Shown here piece after piece: positions 7,888-16,318 of a DNA stretch of 54,281 bases (the first letter of the stretch is position 1; every line of letters begins with the position of its first letter). The notes under the pieces were generated by a model. The model did no database searches, was not told the origin of the DNA, and saw only the letters and a program-made list of their open reading frames with translations. The stretch lies in contig JAFVWL010000138.1 of assembly GCA_017501695.1 (NCBI GenBank), positions 1 to 54,281 of the forward strand, in the 5' to 3' direction. Source of the stretch: Oscillospiraceae bacterium (lineage in GTDB: Bacteria; Bacillota; Clostridia; Oscillospirales; Oscillospiraceae). The translations under genes and the position numbers were made by a program.

Positions 7888-10086
7888 ATGAAGAAGACGT
7901 TAGCCCTCATTCTGGCGCTGATCATGTGCCTGGGCCTGCTGGCCGGCTGCATGAGCGTCGACACTCCCACCGATCCTCCCACGAATCCCCCCACCAATCC
8001 TCCTACCAATCCTCCCACGACCCCCGGCGGTGACAAGCCCACCGATCCCCCTCCCACCGATCCTCCCGTGACCGATCCTCTGGCTTTTGCTGCCGGCACC
8101 GTCCTGCGCATGGCCACCGGTTACAACAGCGCCAAGACCGGCCTGTTCTTCGATCCCGAGACTGCCGGTGAGGGCATCACCCTGGCCGACGGCAAGACCT
8201 ACCACAACGGCGAACTGAAGCCCACCTGGGTTGAGGTTCAGAACCGCCTGGGCATGGTCTTCGAGAACCACTACCAGGGCAACTCCGCTCAGAACGAGTT
8301 CAAGTACTGGCAGGACCGCCTGGGCGAAGTCGACATGGTCAGCGGCACCGCTTCCCAGCTTTCCGAGTTCGGCGTGGCCGGCTCCATCGTCAACATCGCT
8401 GAGCATCTGGACAAGATGCCCAACTTCAAGGCTTACCTGGAGGCCAACCCCATCGTCCGCCTGTCCATCACCGGCGACACCTCCACCGGCGCCATCTACT
8501 TCTCCCCCTACTTCGACGGTGTCAACGACATCGAGCGTATGCCCCTGATGCGTGTTGACTGGGTCGTCAAGCTGCTGGACGGCGAAGGCGAGTTCACCGC
8601 CGACGCTTCCCACAACCTGGCCGCCGCTGTCTACACTCCCTACATGCCCACCTCCGGCAAGGTCACCGTTGATGTGGTCAACCTGGAAGGCACTGCTGTC
8701 GAGCAGGTCACCAAGGACTATGACGCTGCCGGCAACATCGTTAAGGTCATGAACGACGCCCTGGCTTCCGGTACTGTGACCGGTGTGCAGGCTGTCAATA
8801 TGCTCCGCGACTACATCGATACCGCCTACAACGGCTACTACGGCACCGCCCGTTCCAACCTGTTCGTCGGTCAGAACGCTGCCTGGGATGCTGACGAGCT
8901 GGTCGCCCTGCTGCGCTGCGTCGTTGCCAACCCCCAGACTCTGAACGGCACCGACAACGTGGAAGGCCTGTTCTCCCGTGAGGACGCCAACAACCAGCGC
9001 CGTGTTGATATGTTCCGCTTTGCCGGCACCCTGTTCGGCGTCCGCGGTCTGGAGTCCCGTCAGGATTACCTGTATGTGGGCAGCGACGGCATGCTGCACG
9101 ATGCCCGTCAGGAAGCTGACACCTACGAGGCTCTGGCCAGAATGAACGCCATGGCTCAGGAAGGCCTGATCTCCCAGTCCTACATCGACGAGTCCGATGA
9201 GAACACCTCCAAGATGCTGGAGAACGACAACGGCTTCATGCACTATGACTACAACCAGACTCAGACCGTCTACAACGAGACCAAGCTGGACGACGGCGAG
9301 AAGTACATGGCTGTCATGGTTCCCGTGGCCCACTGGTTCGACGGCACTGAGGGCGGCGTCTACATGCGCTTTACCGAGTCCTGGCGTTCCGTCAAGACCG
9401 ACGGCTGGGGCATCTCCATTGCCGGTATCAACGGCGACGAGAACAAGCTGAATGCCTGCCTGAAGCTCATCGACTACGCTTACTCCCCCGAGGGTCAGAT
9501 CCTCATGTCCTACGGTCCCGATGCCTTCATCAAGACCAATGAGGACGGCTCCTACGTCACCTTCAACTTCAACGGCACCGAGATGCCCGTGATCGCCGAC
9601 GCCACCTACGACGAGCTGTGGGCGAAGGCTTCCGGCAACTACACCAACTATGCCCGTATGTACCTGGGCTCCACCCTGTCCTTCGCTAAGAGCCAGGCCT
9701 TCGAGTATCAGTGCACCCACGTGGTCGGCAAGGAAGGCGCCGGTCACATCTCCACCGCCATCGGCCTGGGCGTCATCAAGCATCCCGAGCTGGCCCTGAC
9801 CGAGAACCCCTGGTACACCTCCGTTCCCACCGTCCTGCCCACCACCGCTCAGGAGAACACCATGATCGGCGAGATGACCGAACTGAAGACCCAGTTCAGC
9901 TCCTCCAAGAAGGAATTCAACCTGATGTGCGCCATGATCGCCGGCACTCTGGAGCTCGAGGGCTTCGACTCCGCCGAGCAGGCTGTTGAGACTGTTGCCC
10001 AGACCTGGAGAGGCGCTCAGTACCTGGCTCTGAAGCAGGATGCTTACAACCGTCTGGTCGCTTACTACGAGACCCTGAACGGCTGA
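7888..10086 (+). CDS. extracellular solute-binding lipoprotein (LplA-like, large)
   Basis: 732-aa substrate receptor of the sugar ABC transporter. The signal peptide ends in a lipobox LLAGC (Cys21), so it should be anchored to the outer face of the membrane. Residues about 25-65 are a Pro/Thr/Asp-rich repeated linker (PTNPPTNPPTNPPT), probably a wall-spanning spacer. The remainder is a type-1 sugar-binding fold, longer than the usual 450-560 aa. Codon use (GCC/GCT, GGC/GGT, CGT, almost no rare codons) differs from neighbouring permeases and suggests very high expression. Ribosome site AAAGGAGAA. A long hairpin follows the gene. Ligand most likely oligogalacturonide (inference from context). 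Confidence 0.92.
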   Translation: MKKTLALILALIMCLGLLAGCMSVDTPTDPPTNPPTNPPTNPPTTPGGDKPTDPPPTDPPVTDPLAFAAGTVLRMATGYNSAKTGLFFDPETAGEGITLADGKTYHNGELKPTWVEVQNRLGMVFENHYQGNSAQNEFKYWQDRLGEVDMVSGTASQLSEFGVAGSIVNIAEHLDKMPNFKAYLEANPIVRLSITGDTSTGAIYFSPYFDGVNDIERMPLMRVDWVVKLLDGEGEFTADASHNLAAAVYTPYMPTSGKVTVDVVNLEGTAVEQVTKDYDAAGNIVKVMNDALASGTVTGVQAVNMLRDYIDTAYNGYYGTARSNLFVGQNAAWDADELVALLRCVVANPQTLNGTDNVEGLFSREDANNQRRVDMFRFAGTLFGVRGLESRQDYLYVGSDGMLHDARQEADTYEALARMNAMAQEGLISQSYIDESDENTSKMLENDNGFMHYDYNQTQTVYNETKLDDGEKYMAVMVPVAHWFDGTEGGVYMRFTESWRSVKTDGWGISIAGINGDENKLNACLKLIDYAYSPEGQILMSYGPDAFIKTNEDGSYVTFNFNGTEMPVIADATYDELWAKASGNYTNYARMYLGSTLSFAKSQAFEYQCTHVVGKEGAGHISTAIGLGVIKHPELALTENPWYTSVPTVLPTTAQENTMIGEMTELKTQFSSSKKEFNLMCAMIAGTLELEGFDSAEQAVETVAQTWRGAQYLALKQDAYNRLVAYYETLNG

Positions 10087-10155
10087 TCTTAACCATTTCG
10101 CGGCGGCTGTGACCGCAGCCGTCATCCGGAACCTTTTCCACATTAGTTGATCCAA

Positions 10156-10195
10156 GGATCCTCCGGGGGATGGAAACATCCCCCGGACAGGATCC
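10156..10195 (+). promoter_or_regulatory. very stable intergenic stem-loop after the solute-binding gene
   Basis: GGATCCT then CCGGGGGATG, tetraloop GAAA, CATCCCCCGG, a 2-base bulge AC, AGGATCC: 17 paired bases. A second smaller hairpin (CGGCTG/CAGCCG) lies just upstream near 10103-10120. No U-run follows. Such structures commonly stabilise the upstream mRNA and lower downstream expression, which would suit an abundant binding protein followed by low-level membrane subunits (inference). Confidence 0.6.
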
Positions 10196-10216
10196 GGCTT
10201 CAACGGGGAGGTCATT

Positions 10217-10810
10217 ATGTATAAAAAACAGTTGAATTTCCAAAAATTCGTGTGCCTGCTGGCTGTGATCGCCGCGGCGGTGGTCTTCGTCTATTCTCTG
10301 GGCATGATCACGGACATCTATGATGCCCTGTACTCCACCATGAGAAACCCCAACGACCTGACCCAGACCTCTGTGCCCGGCTCCATCATCTACTATGACA
10401 TGCAGGATTTCAACACCATGTACACCTATGTGGGCATCGGTCTGATCCTGCTGGCCTGCGGACTGTTCCTTACCAACACCCATGTGCGCAGACGCTACTA
10501 CATCGGCAACTATGTGGCAACTCTGGTGTACAGCGTGGCGATGGTTGTGGCTACGGTGTGGTCCCATCTGGAGATCTCTGCCTTTGCCCACCAGTTTATG
10601 ACCACGGTGGATTTTGAGGCCCTGCGCAAGTATGCCGACCTGTGGAAGACGCCCTATCTGGACAATACCTTCCTGCTGGATCTGCATTACGCGGTGGCAG
10701 CCCTGTCCCTTGTGGCGGTGGCGGCCCTCATCGGCAACATGATCTGGAAGATCCTGCTGATGCGTGGGGAGAAGAAGCTGACGGAAAGCGGAAAGGAGGC
10801 TGCCGTATGA
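10217..10810 (+). CDS. 4-TM membrane protein of unknown function (A), sugar ABC operon
   Basis: 197 aa with predicted membrane segments at about 11-32, 68-87, 95-116 and 154-180, a 35-residue outside loop between segments 1 and 2, and a short Lys-rich tail. I do not recognise a family. It lies directly after the solute-binding lipoprotein hairpin, has its own ribosome site (ACGGGGAGGTC), and its stop overlaps the start of protein B (ATGA). No EAA loop is visible, so it is not an ordinary CUT1 permease. Confidence 0.75.
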   Translation: MYKKQLNFQKFVCLLAVIAAAVVFVYSLGMITDIYDALYSTMRNPNDLTQTSVPGSIIYYDMQDFNTMYTYVGIGLILLACGLFLTNTHVRRRYYIGNYVATLVYSVAMVVATVWSHLEISAFAHQFMTTVDFEALRKYADLWKTPYLDNTFLLDLHYAVAALSLVAVAALIGNMIWKILLMRGEKKLTESGKEAAV

Positions 10811-11298
10811 CCCGGGAAGATCAGATTCTGAAGAAGGACCGGATGCTTTATACCAAGGATACCCTGTCCGCCAATCTGGTGCTGGCGGCCATTGTGCTGG
10901 ACGCGCTGTACTTTGTGAGCATCTACAATTCCGATGTGGGTACTTATTACTACAATTGGGTGATCGGTGCCTCCATTATTTACAACCTGCTGTTCATGCT
11001 GGGCGCGTTCCTGGCCTCCGAGGGCGTGAAGAACCGGAAAAACGGTTATTCCGTCATGCTGATTCTCCTCGGCCTGATGCAGATCGGCCGTGTGTTCTAT
11101 CTGCCCACCATGGCTCACGAAGCTGTGGTTACGGTGAAGAAGGAGGAACTGGTGGTCATGGGTGACGAGCAGTTCTACTTCGTGGTTGCCTGCCTGGTGA
11201 TCTCCGGCATCTGCTGCTGCGCCGCTGCGGTGACCAGCTACATCAACAACAAGACCCTGGCTGATTACGTCCGTTCCAACGAAAAACAATCCGCATGA
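10807..11298 (+). CDS. 4-TM membrane protein of unknown function (B), sugar ABC operon
   Basis: 163 aa, predicted segments at about 20-40, 50-70, 81-99 and 122-146; unusual CCCAAA stretch in the last helix (Cys136-138). Start ATG at 10807 overlaps the previous stop and has AAAGGAGG upstream. Ends 13 bp before the first ATPase gene. Family not recognised; co-translation with protein A argues that A and B work together. Confidence 0.75.
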   Translation: MTREDQILKKDRMLYTKDTLSANLVLAAIVLDALYFVSIYNSDVGTYYYNWVIGASIIYNLLFMLGAFLASEGVKNRKNGYSVMLILLGLMQIGRVFYLPTMAHEAVVTVKKEELVVMGDEQFYFVVACLVISGICCCAAAVTSYINNKTLADYVRSNEKQSA

Positions 11299-11311
11299 GA
11301 GGTAGAAGATT

Positions 11312-12397
11312 ATGGCAGAACTGAGCTTACAGCATTTGGAAAAAGTCTATGACAATAACGTTCAGGCCGTATTTGACTTTAATCTCGACGTGAAGGACGG
11401 CGAGCTCATCGTCCTAGTCGGTCCCTCCGGCTGCGGAAAGTCCACCACGCTGAGAATGGTCGCCGGCCTGGAAGATATTACCAGCGGCAAAATGCTGCTC
11501 AACGGCAAGGACGTGACCAATGCCCCCGCCAAGGACCGGGACATCGCCATGGTCTTCCAGAGCTATGCCCTGTACGGCCATATGACGGTGTACGAGAATA
11601 TGGCCTTCTCCATGACCCTCCGGAAGGAGAACCCCAATGTGATCCATAAGAAAGTACTGGCTGCGGCAGAGGTCCTGGGCCTCACGGAGCAGTTGAACAA
11701 AAAGCCCTCCCAGCTCTCCGGCGGTCAGCGCCAGCGTGTGGCTATGGGACGGGCCATCGTCCGCAATCCCCAGCTTTTCCTGTTTGACGAACCCCTCTCC
11801 AACCTGGACGCCAAGCTGCGCAGCGCCACCAGAAGAGAGATCCTGCTGCTGCACAAGCGGCTCAACGCCACCATGCTCTATGTTACCCACGACCAGACCG
11901 AGGCACTGACCCTGGCGGACCGGATCGTGTGTATGTCCATGGGCCATGTCCAGCAGATCGGCACCCCCCTGGAGCTTTACGATTCCCCGGCCAACCTGTT
12001 TGTGGCCAGCTTCATCGGTCTGCCGCCTATGAATTTTGTGGATGTCAGAGTGAATCAGGGAACTCTGGTCCATGAGCACTTTACCATGCCCCTGACCCAG
12101 GCCGAGCAGAAGGCCCTGGCCCCTTACGAGGGCAAGACCGTTGTCCTGGGCATCCGTCCCGAAAACACCCGGGTGGGTGACGAATTCAAACTGAAAGTCC
12201 TATCCAATGAGAATTTGGGTATGAATACACTGGTCCACGGCCATATCGGCCCCAACGGCGAAGGTGAACGGATCACCTGCAAGCTGGCGGGCTGGTGCGA
12301 TTACAAGCCGGGTGATGTGGTCTCCATCACCTGCACCAGAAAGCATTTCTTCGACAAAGAGACCACCAACGCCATCCCTGTGGAGGTGGAAGCATGA
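11312..12397 (+). CDS. ugpC: sugar ABC transporter ATPase 1 (MalK/MsmX/UgpC type)
   Basis: 361 aa: ATPase domain (about 1-235) with Walker A GPSGCGKST (37-45), Q-loop VFQSYALYGHM, signature LSGGQRQR, Walker B LFLFDEPLSNLDAK and switch His in VTHDQTEA, then a C-terminal TOBE/OB regulatory region as in MalK. All catalytic residues are present. It energises CUT1 sugar importers; LplBC here is the obvious client. The stop overlaps the start of membrane protein C (GCATGAGC). A second complete ATPase of the same class is encoded 1.25 kb downstream. Confidence 0.93.
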   Translation: MAELSLQHLEKVYDNNVQAVFDFNLDVKDGELIVLVGPSGCGKSTTLRMVAGLEDITSGKMLLNGKDVTNAPAKDRDIAMVFQSYALYGHMTVYENMAFSMTLRKENPNVIHKKVLAAAEVLGLTEQLNKKPSQLSGGQRQRVAMGRAIVRNPQLFLFDEPLSNLDAKLRSATRREILLLHKRLNATMLYVTHDQTEALTLADRIVCMSMGHVQQIGTPLELYDSPANLFVASFIGLPPMNFVDVRVNQGTLVHEHFTMPLTQAEQKALAPYEGKTVVLGIRPENTRVGDEFKLKVLSNENLGMNTLVHGHIGPNGEGERITCKLAGWCDYKPGDVVSITCTRKHFFDKETTNAIPVEVEA

Positions 12398-12972
12398 GCG
12401 AACTGAAGAATAAGAAAAAGCCCGGTATCGCTGCCGGTGTGCGGGAGACCATCCGCAAGGCCCTGGTTTCCCTGAAGCGGAATCCCCAGGTGATCCCTAT
12501 GACCATGCTGGTCATTTCCTTCGTGCTGTATTCCTTCAACCTGACGGCCATGTCCGATACCACCGCCAAGATCCAGGGCCCCGGTATGGGCCTGTGCCAG
12601 TTCTGCATCATGCTGTTCTCTCTGCTGTCCTTTATCTGCCTGATGAACAGCTTCCCCCGGCGCAAGCCCGTGAATGTGCCCATGGTGGTCCTGCTGTTCA
12701 TCATGTTCGGCATTATGATCTACTGCGACATCCATTACATCGGCGCCATCAATGCCGCCATTACCCGTGCCGAAAGCCCCATTAAGATCGAAAAGGCTAC
12801 GGAGTACATTGTGACTGCCAATAATATGCTCATTGTCTTCGGCGCGCTGATCGGCGTTACCGCCGCCCTGGTCGCCACCCTTCCCTTCTACAGCAAGCTG
12901 CTGAAGAAGATCAACACCACCGTGGAGGTGGAGGACAACGGCGAAATGGGTGCCATCGAGCTGAACGACTGA
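12394..12972 (+). CDS. 4-TM membrane protein of unknown function (C), sugar ABC operon
   Basis: 192 aa. Basic N-terminal 30 residues (KNKKKP, RKALVSLKRN), predicted segments at about 33-51, 65-87, 95-117 and 141-165, and an acidic tail (VEVEDNGEMGAIELND). Translationally coupled to ATPase 1 by an ATGA overlap, which suggests physical partnership. No family recognised and no EAA loop. Confidence 0.75.
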   Translation: MSELKNKKKPGIAAGVRETIRKALVSLKRNPQVIPMTMLVISFVLYSFNLTAMSDTTAKIQGPGMGLCQFCIMLFSLLSFICLMNSFPRRKPVNVPMVVLLFIMFGIMIYCDIHYIGAINAAITRAESPIKIEKATEYIVTANNMLIVFGALIGVTAALVATLPFYSKLLKKINTTVEVEDNGEMGAIELND

Positions 12973-13006
12973 TCTGTCCCCAATCTTCCGAAGGAATGGA
13001 AAACCC

Positions 13007-13612
13007 ATGAGTAAAAGCAAAAAATCCAAAAATTATGACCTGAAAAGCAAAGCGGTGGAGAACCTGACGGATTCCGGGGAACAGACACCGGAATACTCCG
13101 AGGAGGAGCTGAACAAGTACCGGTCCAAGGGCAAATTCAAGATACCGGAGCTTGCCAAGGTCCTGTTTGCCAAGGCCTGGTTCGCCGGCGCGGTGTGCTA
13201 CTTCATCTTCTGGGGACTGGGAATGTACCTGGTCAGCATCATTGATCTGCTTTTTGTTCTGGGCGTGGCCCAGGGCATGGTGACGGACCTGCTGCTAAAC
13301 AATGTGATCCGCTTTATTGAGAAGCAGCCCGGTGCCAACGACAAGTGGCTCATGGTCACCCGGAAGGGGAGCCTGGGCCTGGTGCTGAATGTGCTCTACG
13401 GCCTGGTCCAGATCATCTGTGTGTATATGCTGTACAATGTGATCAACCTGGCTATCATCAGTGTCACCGGTGCGGTGGATACGGTGCCTTTGGGTGTGGA
13501 GCCCATCCTCTTCGGTGTGTTCACCATGGGCATTGACCTGCTGTTCATCGGCATGAAACGGATGCTGAGCGGCATGGTCAGCGATGCCAAAACCAAGGCC
13601 CGTGGCCTTTGA
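13007..13612 (+). CDS. 4-TM membrane protein of unknown function (D), sugar ABC operon
   Basis: 201 aa. A highly charged 50-residue N-terminus (Lys/Ser-rich, then EYSEEELNKY) precedes predicted segments at about 57-76, 77-96, 122-145 and 163-184. Ribosome site CGAAGGAATGG. It lies between protein C and ATPase 2, so each ATPase is preceded by a pair of 4-TM proteins. Not recognisable as a known transporter subunit. Confidence 0.75.
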   Translation: MSKSKKSKNYDLKSKAVENLTDSGEQTPEYSEEELNKYRSKGKFKIPELAKVLFAKAWFAGAVCYFIFWGLGMYLVSIIDLLFVLGVAQGMVTDLLLNNVIRFIEKQPGANDKWLMVTRKGSLGLVLNVLYGLVQIICVYMLYNVINLAIISVTGAVDTVPLGVEPILFGVFTMGIDLLFIGMKRMLSGMVSDAKTKARGL

Positions 13613-13649
13613 TCCTGATTTTTCCATATGAGATAAGGAGTGTCGGTAT

Positions 13650-14753
13650 ATGGCTTATTTGACCCTGAAAGGACTTAATAAGATCTATCCCAACGGCTTT
13701 CACGCGGTCCATGATTTCAACCTGGAGATCGAGAAGGGCGAGTTCATCGTCTTTGTCGGTTCCTCCGGCTGCGGTAAGTCCACCACCCTGCGGATGATCG
13801 CGGGTCTGGAAAACATCAGCAGCGGCGAACTCCAGATCAATGGCGTCCGGGCCAATGAGATGGGTCCCCGGGAGCGGGAGGTGGCCATGGTCTTCCAGAG
13901 CTACGCCCTGTACCCGCAGATGTCCGTGTATGACAATCTGGCCTTCGGCCTGACGCTCCAGGGCGTGGACGAGGATATTATTGACGAGAAGGTCAAAAAT
14001 GTGGCCCGGATCCTGGGCCTGACGGATTACCTGGACCGGATGCCCCGTGCCCTGTCCGGCGGTCAGCGTCAGCGTGTGGCCGTGGGCCGCGCCATCATCC
14101 GCAAGGTGGGTGTGTTCCTGATGGACGAGCCCCTGAGTAACCTGGATGCCAAGCAGCGTGTGACCATGCGGGCAGAAATCGCCCAGATCCACCGCCAGAC
14201 CGGCGCTACCACCATCTACGTTACCCACGACCAGATCGAGGCGATGACCCTGGCTGATCGGATCGTCATTATGAAGGACGGATATATCCAGCAGGTGGGC
14301 ACTCCCTACGAGCTGTATTTCAAGCCTGTGAACCTGTTCGTGGCGGGCTTCATCGGCGAGCCTCCCATGAACTTTATCCGTGCCACGGTTCAGGACGGCT
14401 GTATCGACATCGCGGGCCAAAAGCTGAATATCAAAGCCAATCTGGGCCACCACGCCAAGGCTTACGAGGGCAAGGATATCTATTTCGGCTTCCGTCCCGA
14501 AGCCACGGTGCTGGGTGAGCAGGAGAATTCCCATGTGCTGGAAGCCCGTGTGGAGCTGACGGAGATGCTGGGTGACAACACCAACGTCTATGTGAACATC
14601 GGTCCCCACAACGCCATCCTGAAAGTGACTCCTTATGAGACTCCCGAGATGGATACGGACATCGTTTTCTCCATTCCCATGGAGCGCACCTATCTCTTTG
14701 ACGCGGAGACCGAGCGGGTCATCTCCCTGGAGGACCAGGCGGCTCCGGTCTGA
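13650..14753 (+). CDS. ugpC: sugar ABC transporter ATPase 2 (MalK/MsmX/UgpC type)
   Basis: 367 aa with all ATPase motifs: Walker A GSSGCGKST, Q-loop VFQSYALYPQM, signature LSGGQRQR, Walker B VFLMDEPLSNLDAK, switch VTHDQIEA, plus a C-terminal TOBE region with FGFRPEA. Clearly paralogous to ATPase 1 but substantially diverged in the regulatory half, so it is not a recent duplication. Two intact MsmX-type ATPases in one operon are unusual because one normally serves several importers. Last transport gene before the hydrolases. Confidence 0.93.
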   Translation: MAYLTLKGLNKIYPNGFHAVHDFNLEIEKGEFIVFVGSSGCGKSTTLRMIAGLENISSGELQINGVRANEMGPREREVAMVFQSYALYPQMSVYDNLAFGLTLQGVDEDIIDEKVKNVARILGLTDYLDRMPRALSGGQRQRVAVGRAIIRKVGVFLMDEPLSNLDAKQRVTMRAEIAQIHRQTGATTIYVTHDQIEAMTLADRIVIMKDGYIQQVGTPYELYFKPVNLFVAGFIGEPPMNFIRATVQDGCIDIAGQKLNIKANLGHHAKAYEGKDIYFGFRPEATVLGEQENSHVLEARVELTEMLGDNTNVYVNIGPHNAILKVTPYETPEMDTDIVFSIPMERTYLFDAETERVISLEDQAAPV

Positions 14754-14776
14754 ACATCTAATTGCGAGGAACAAAT

Positions 14777-16318
14777 ATGAGATTTCATTGCTTGTATGTT
14801 TCCTCCGTTTCCGCCTGCTTCGAACTGGAAAACACATCCCCGTATTATGCGGAAGAAGCCTTTGACGTAACAGTGAATGGTGCGCCCGCCCTGGAGGGCG
14901 TGCGCACCAATGTTTTTTCCCTGTTCGACCTGAAGCCGGAAACGGAGTATACGGTGGCCGTGGGCGGCGAAGCCCTGTCCATCCACACAAAACCTGAAAC
15001 CGGATGCGTCAGCGTCCGGGATTTTGGCGCAGTGGGTGACGGTGTTACGGATGATACCGTTGCCATCCAGAACGCCATCCACGCCTGTCCCCGGAACGGC
15101 CGGGTCCAGGTGAGCCCGGGCACCTACGCGGTCCGGCCCCTGGTTCTGAAGTCCCACATGACCCTGGAGCTTCAGTCGGGAGCGGTGCTTCTGGGAGACA
15201 CCTGTGAGGAACATTACCCTCTGATGCCCGGCGAGGTTCCCTGCGGACCTGACGGGCAGGACCTGCAGATCAGCTCCTGGGAGGGCAATCCCATGCCCTG
15301 CCGCCAGAGCTTTATCAGCGCTTTCCATGCCCATGATATTACCGTCGTGGGCCGGGGCATCATCGACGGAAACGCCCCCAATTCCACCTGGTGGGAGAAT
15401 GTGAAGACCCGGTCCATCGGCCGTCCCCGGCTGGTGTTCCTGAACCGGTGCCAGAAGGTCCGGTTCCATGGCATCCTGGGCCGCAATTCCGCTTCCTGGA
15501 ACTTCCATCCCTATTTCTGCCAGGATCTGGGCTTCTACGACATGGCGGTGGAGGCACCTAAGGACAGCCCCAATACCGACGGCACGGACCCGGAGTCCTG
15601 CGACGATGTGCGCTATGTGGGCGTCCGGTTCTCTGTAGGTGACGATGCCATCGCCATCAAGTCCGGCAAGATGTATATGGGTATGCGGTACAAGACTCCG
15701 GCTACCCGCCATGTGGTCCGCAACTGCCTGATGGAATACGCCCACGGGGCCATGGTCCTGGGCAGTGAGATGTCCGGAGGCATCAAGGACCTGACGGTGA
15801 GCCAGTGCTATTTCAAGCACACGGACCGGGGCCTGCGGATCAAAACCCGCCGGGGCCGGGGCAAATACGCGGTCATCGACGGTGTGGAGTTTTCCAATAT
15901 CCGCATGGACAACGTCATGGCTCCTTTGGTTATGAATATGTATTATTTCTGCGATCCGGACGGTCACGAAGAGATCGTTTGGAGCAAGGAATACCATCCT
16001 GTGGACGATACTACCCCCTATCTGGGCTCCTTCCGGTTCCGGGATATGGACTGCACCGACTGCGAGTGGGCCGCGGGCTACTTCTACGGCCTGACGGAAC
16101 AGCCCATCGGCAGTGTGACCATTGAGAATGTGCGCTTTACCTTTAAGGAGGATGCCCAGTCCGGCCGGCCCGCCATGATGGACTACATTGACAACGAATG
16201 CAAGCGTGGCCTGTATTTCAACGGTGTCCATAAGGTGATTCTGAAGAATGTGACGATGGAAGGCCAGGTCGGCGAACGGATCACGGCGATCCGTGTGGAT
16301 GAGGTGATCGACGAATGA
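14777..16318 (+). CDS. GH28 polygalacturonase family protein
   Basis: 513 aa. Residues about 1-80 form a small beta-rich domain like the FnIII-type cap of exo-polygalacturonases; the rest is a GH28 right-handed beta-helix. Catalytic signatures are NTDGTD, GDDAIAIKSG, YAHGAMVLGSEMSGG and RIKTRRGRG. Reaction: hydrolysis of alpha-1,4-galacturonosyl bonds. No signal peptide, pointing to an intracellular exo-acting enzyme on imported oligomers. ATG at 14777 follows GAGGA by 7 bases and is preferred to TTG at 14762. The stop overlaps the GH105 start (GAATGA). Confidence 0.92.
   Translation: MRFHCLYVSSVSACFELENTSPYYAEEAFDVTVNGAPALEGVRTNVFSLFDLKPETEYTVAVGGEALSIHTKPETGCVSVRDFGAVGDGVTDDTVAIQNAIHACPRNGRVQVSPGTYAVRPLVLKSHMTLELQSGAVLLGDTCEEHYPLMPGEVPCGPDGQDLQISSWEGNPMPCRQSFISAFHAHDITVVGRGIIDGNAPNSTWWENVKTRSIGRPRLVFLNRCQKVRFHGILGRNSASWNFHPYFCQDLGFYDMAVEAPKDSPNTDGTDPESCDDVRYVGVRFSVGDDAIAIKSGKMYMGMRYKTPATRHVVRNCLMEYAHGAMVLGSEMSGGIKDLTVSQCYFKHTDRGLRIKTRRGRGKYAVIDGVEFSNIRMDNVMAPLVMNMYYFCDPDGHEEIVWSKEYHPVDDTTPYLGSFRFRDMDCTDCEWAAGYFYGLTEQPIGSVTIENVRFTFKEDAQSGRPAMMDYIDNECKRGLYFNGVHKVILKNVTMEGQVGERITAIRVDEVIDE

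Noticed and set aside
7900-10215. 771-codon open frame on the minus strand opposite the solute-binding gene, and similar ones at 5765-7858 and 19372-21396
   Set aside because: Repetitive Gly/His/Gln/Val-rich translations without domains, no ribosome sites, fully antisense to clear genes. They result from codon bias (few stops opposite GCC/GGC/CTG-rich genes).
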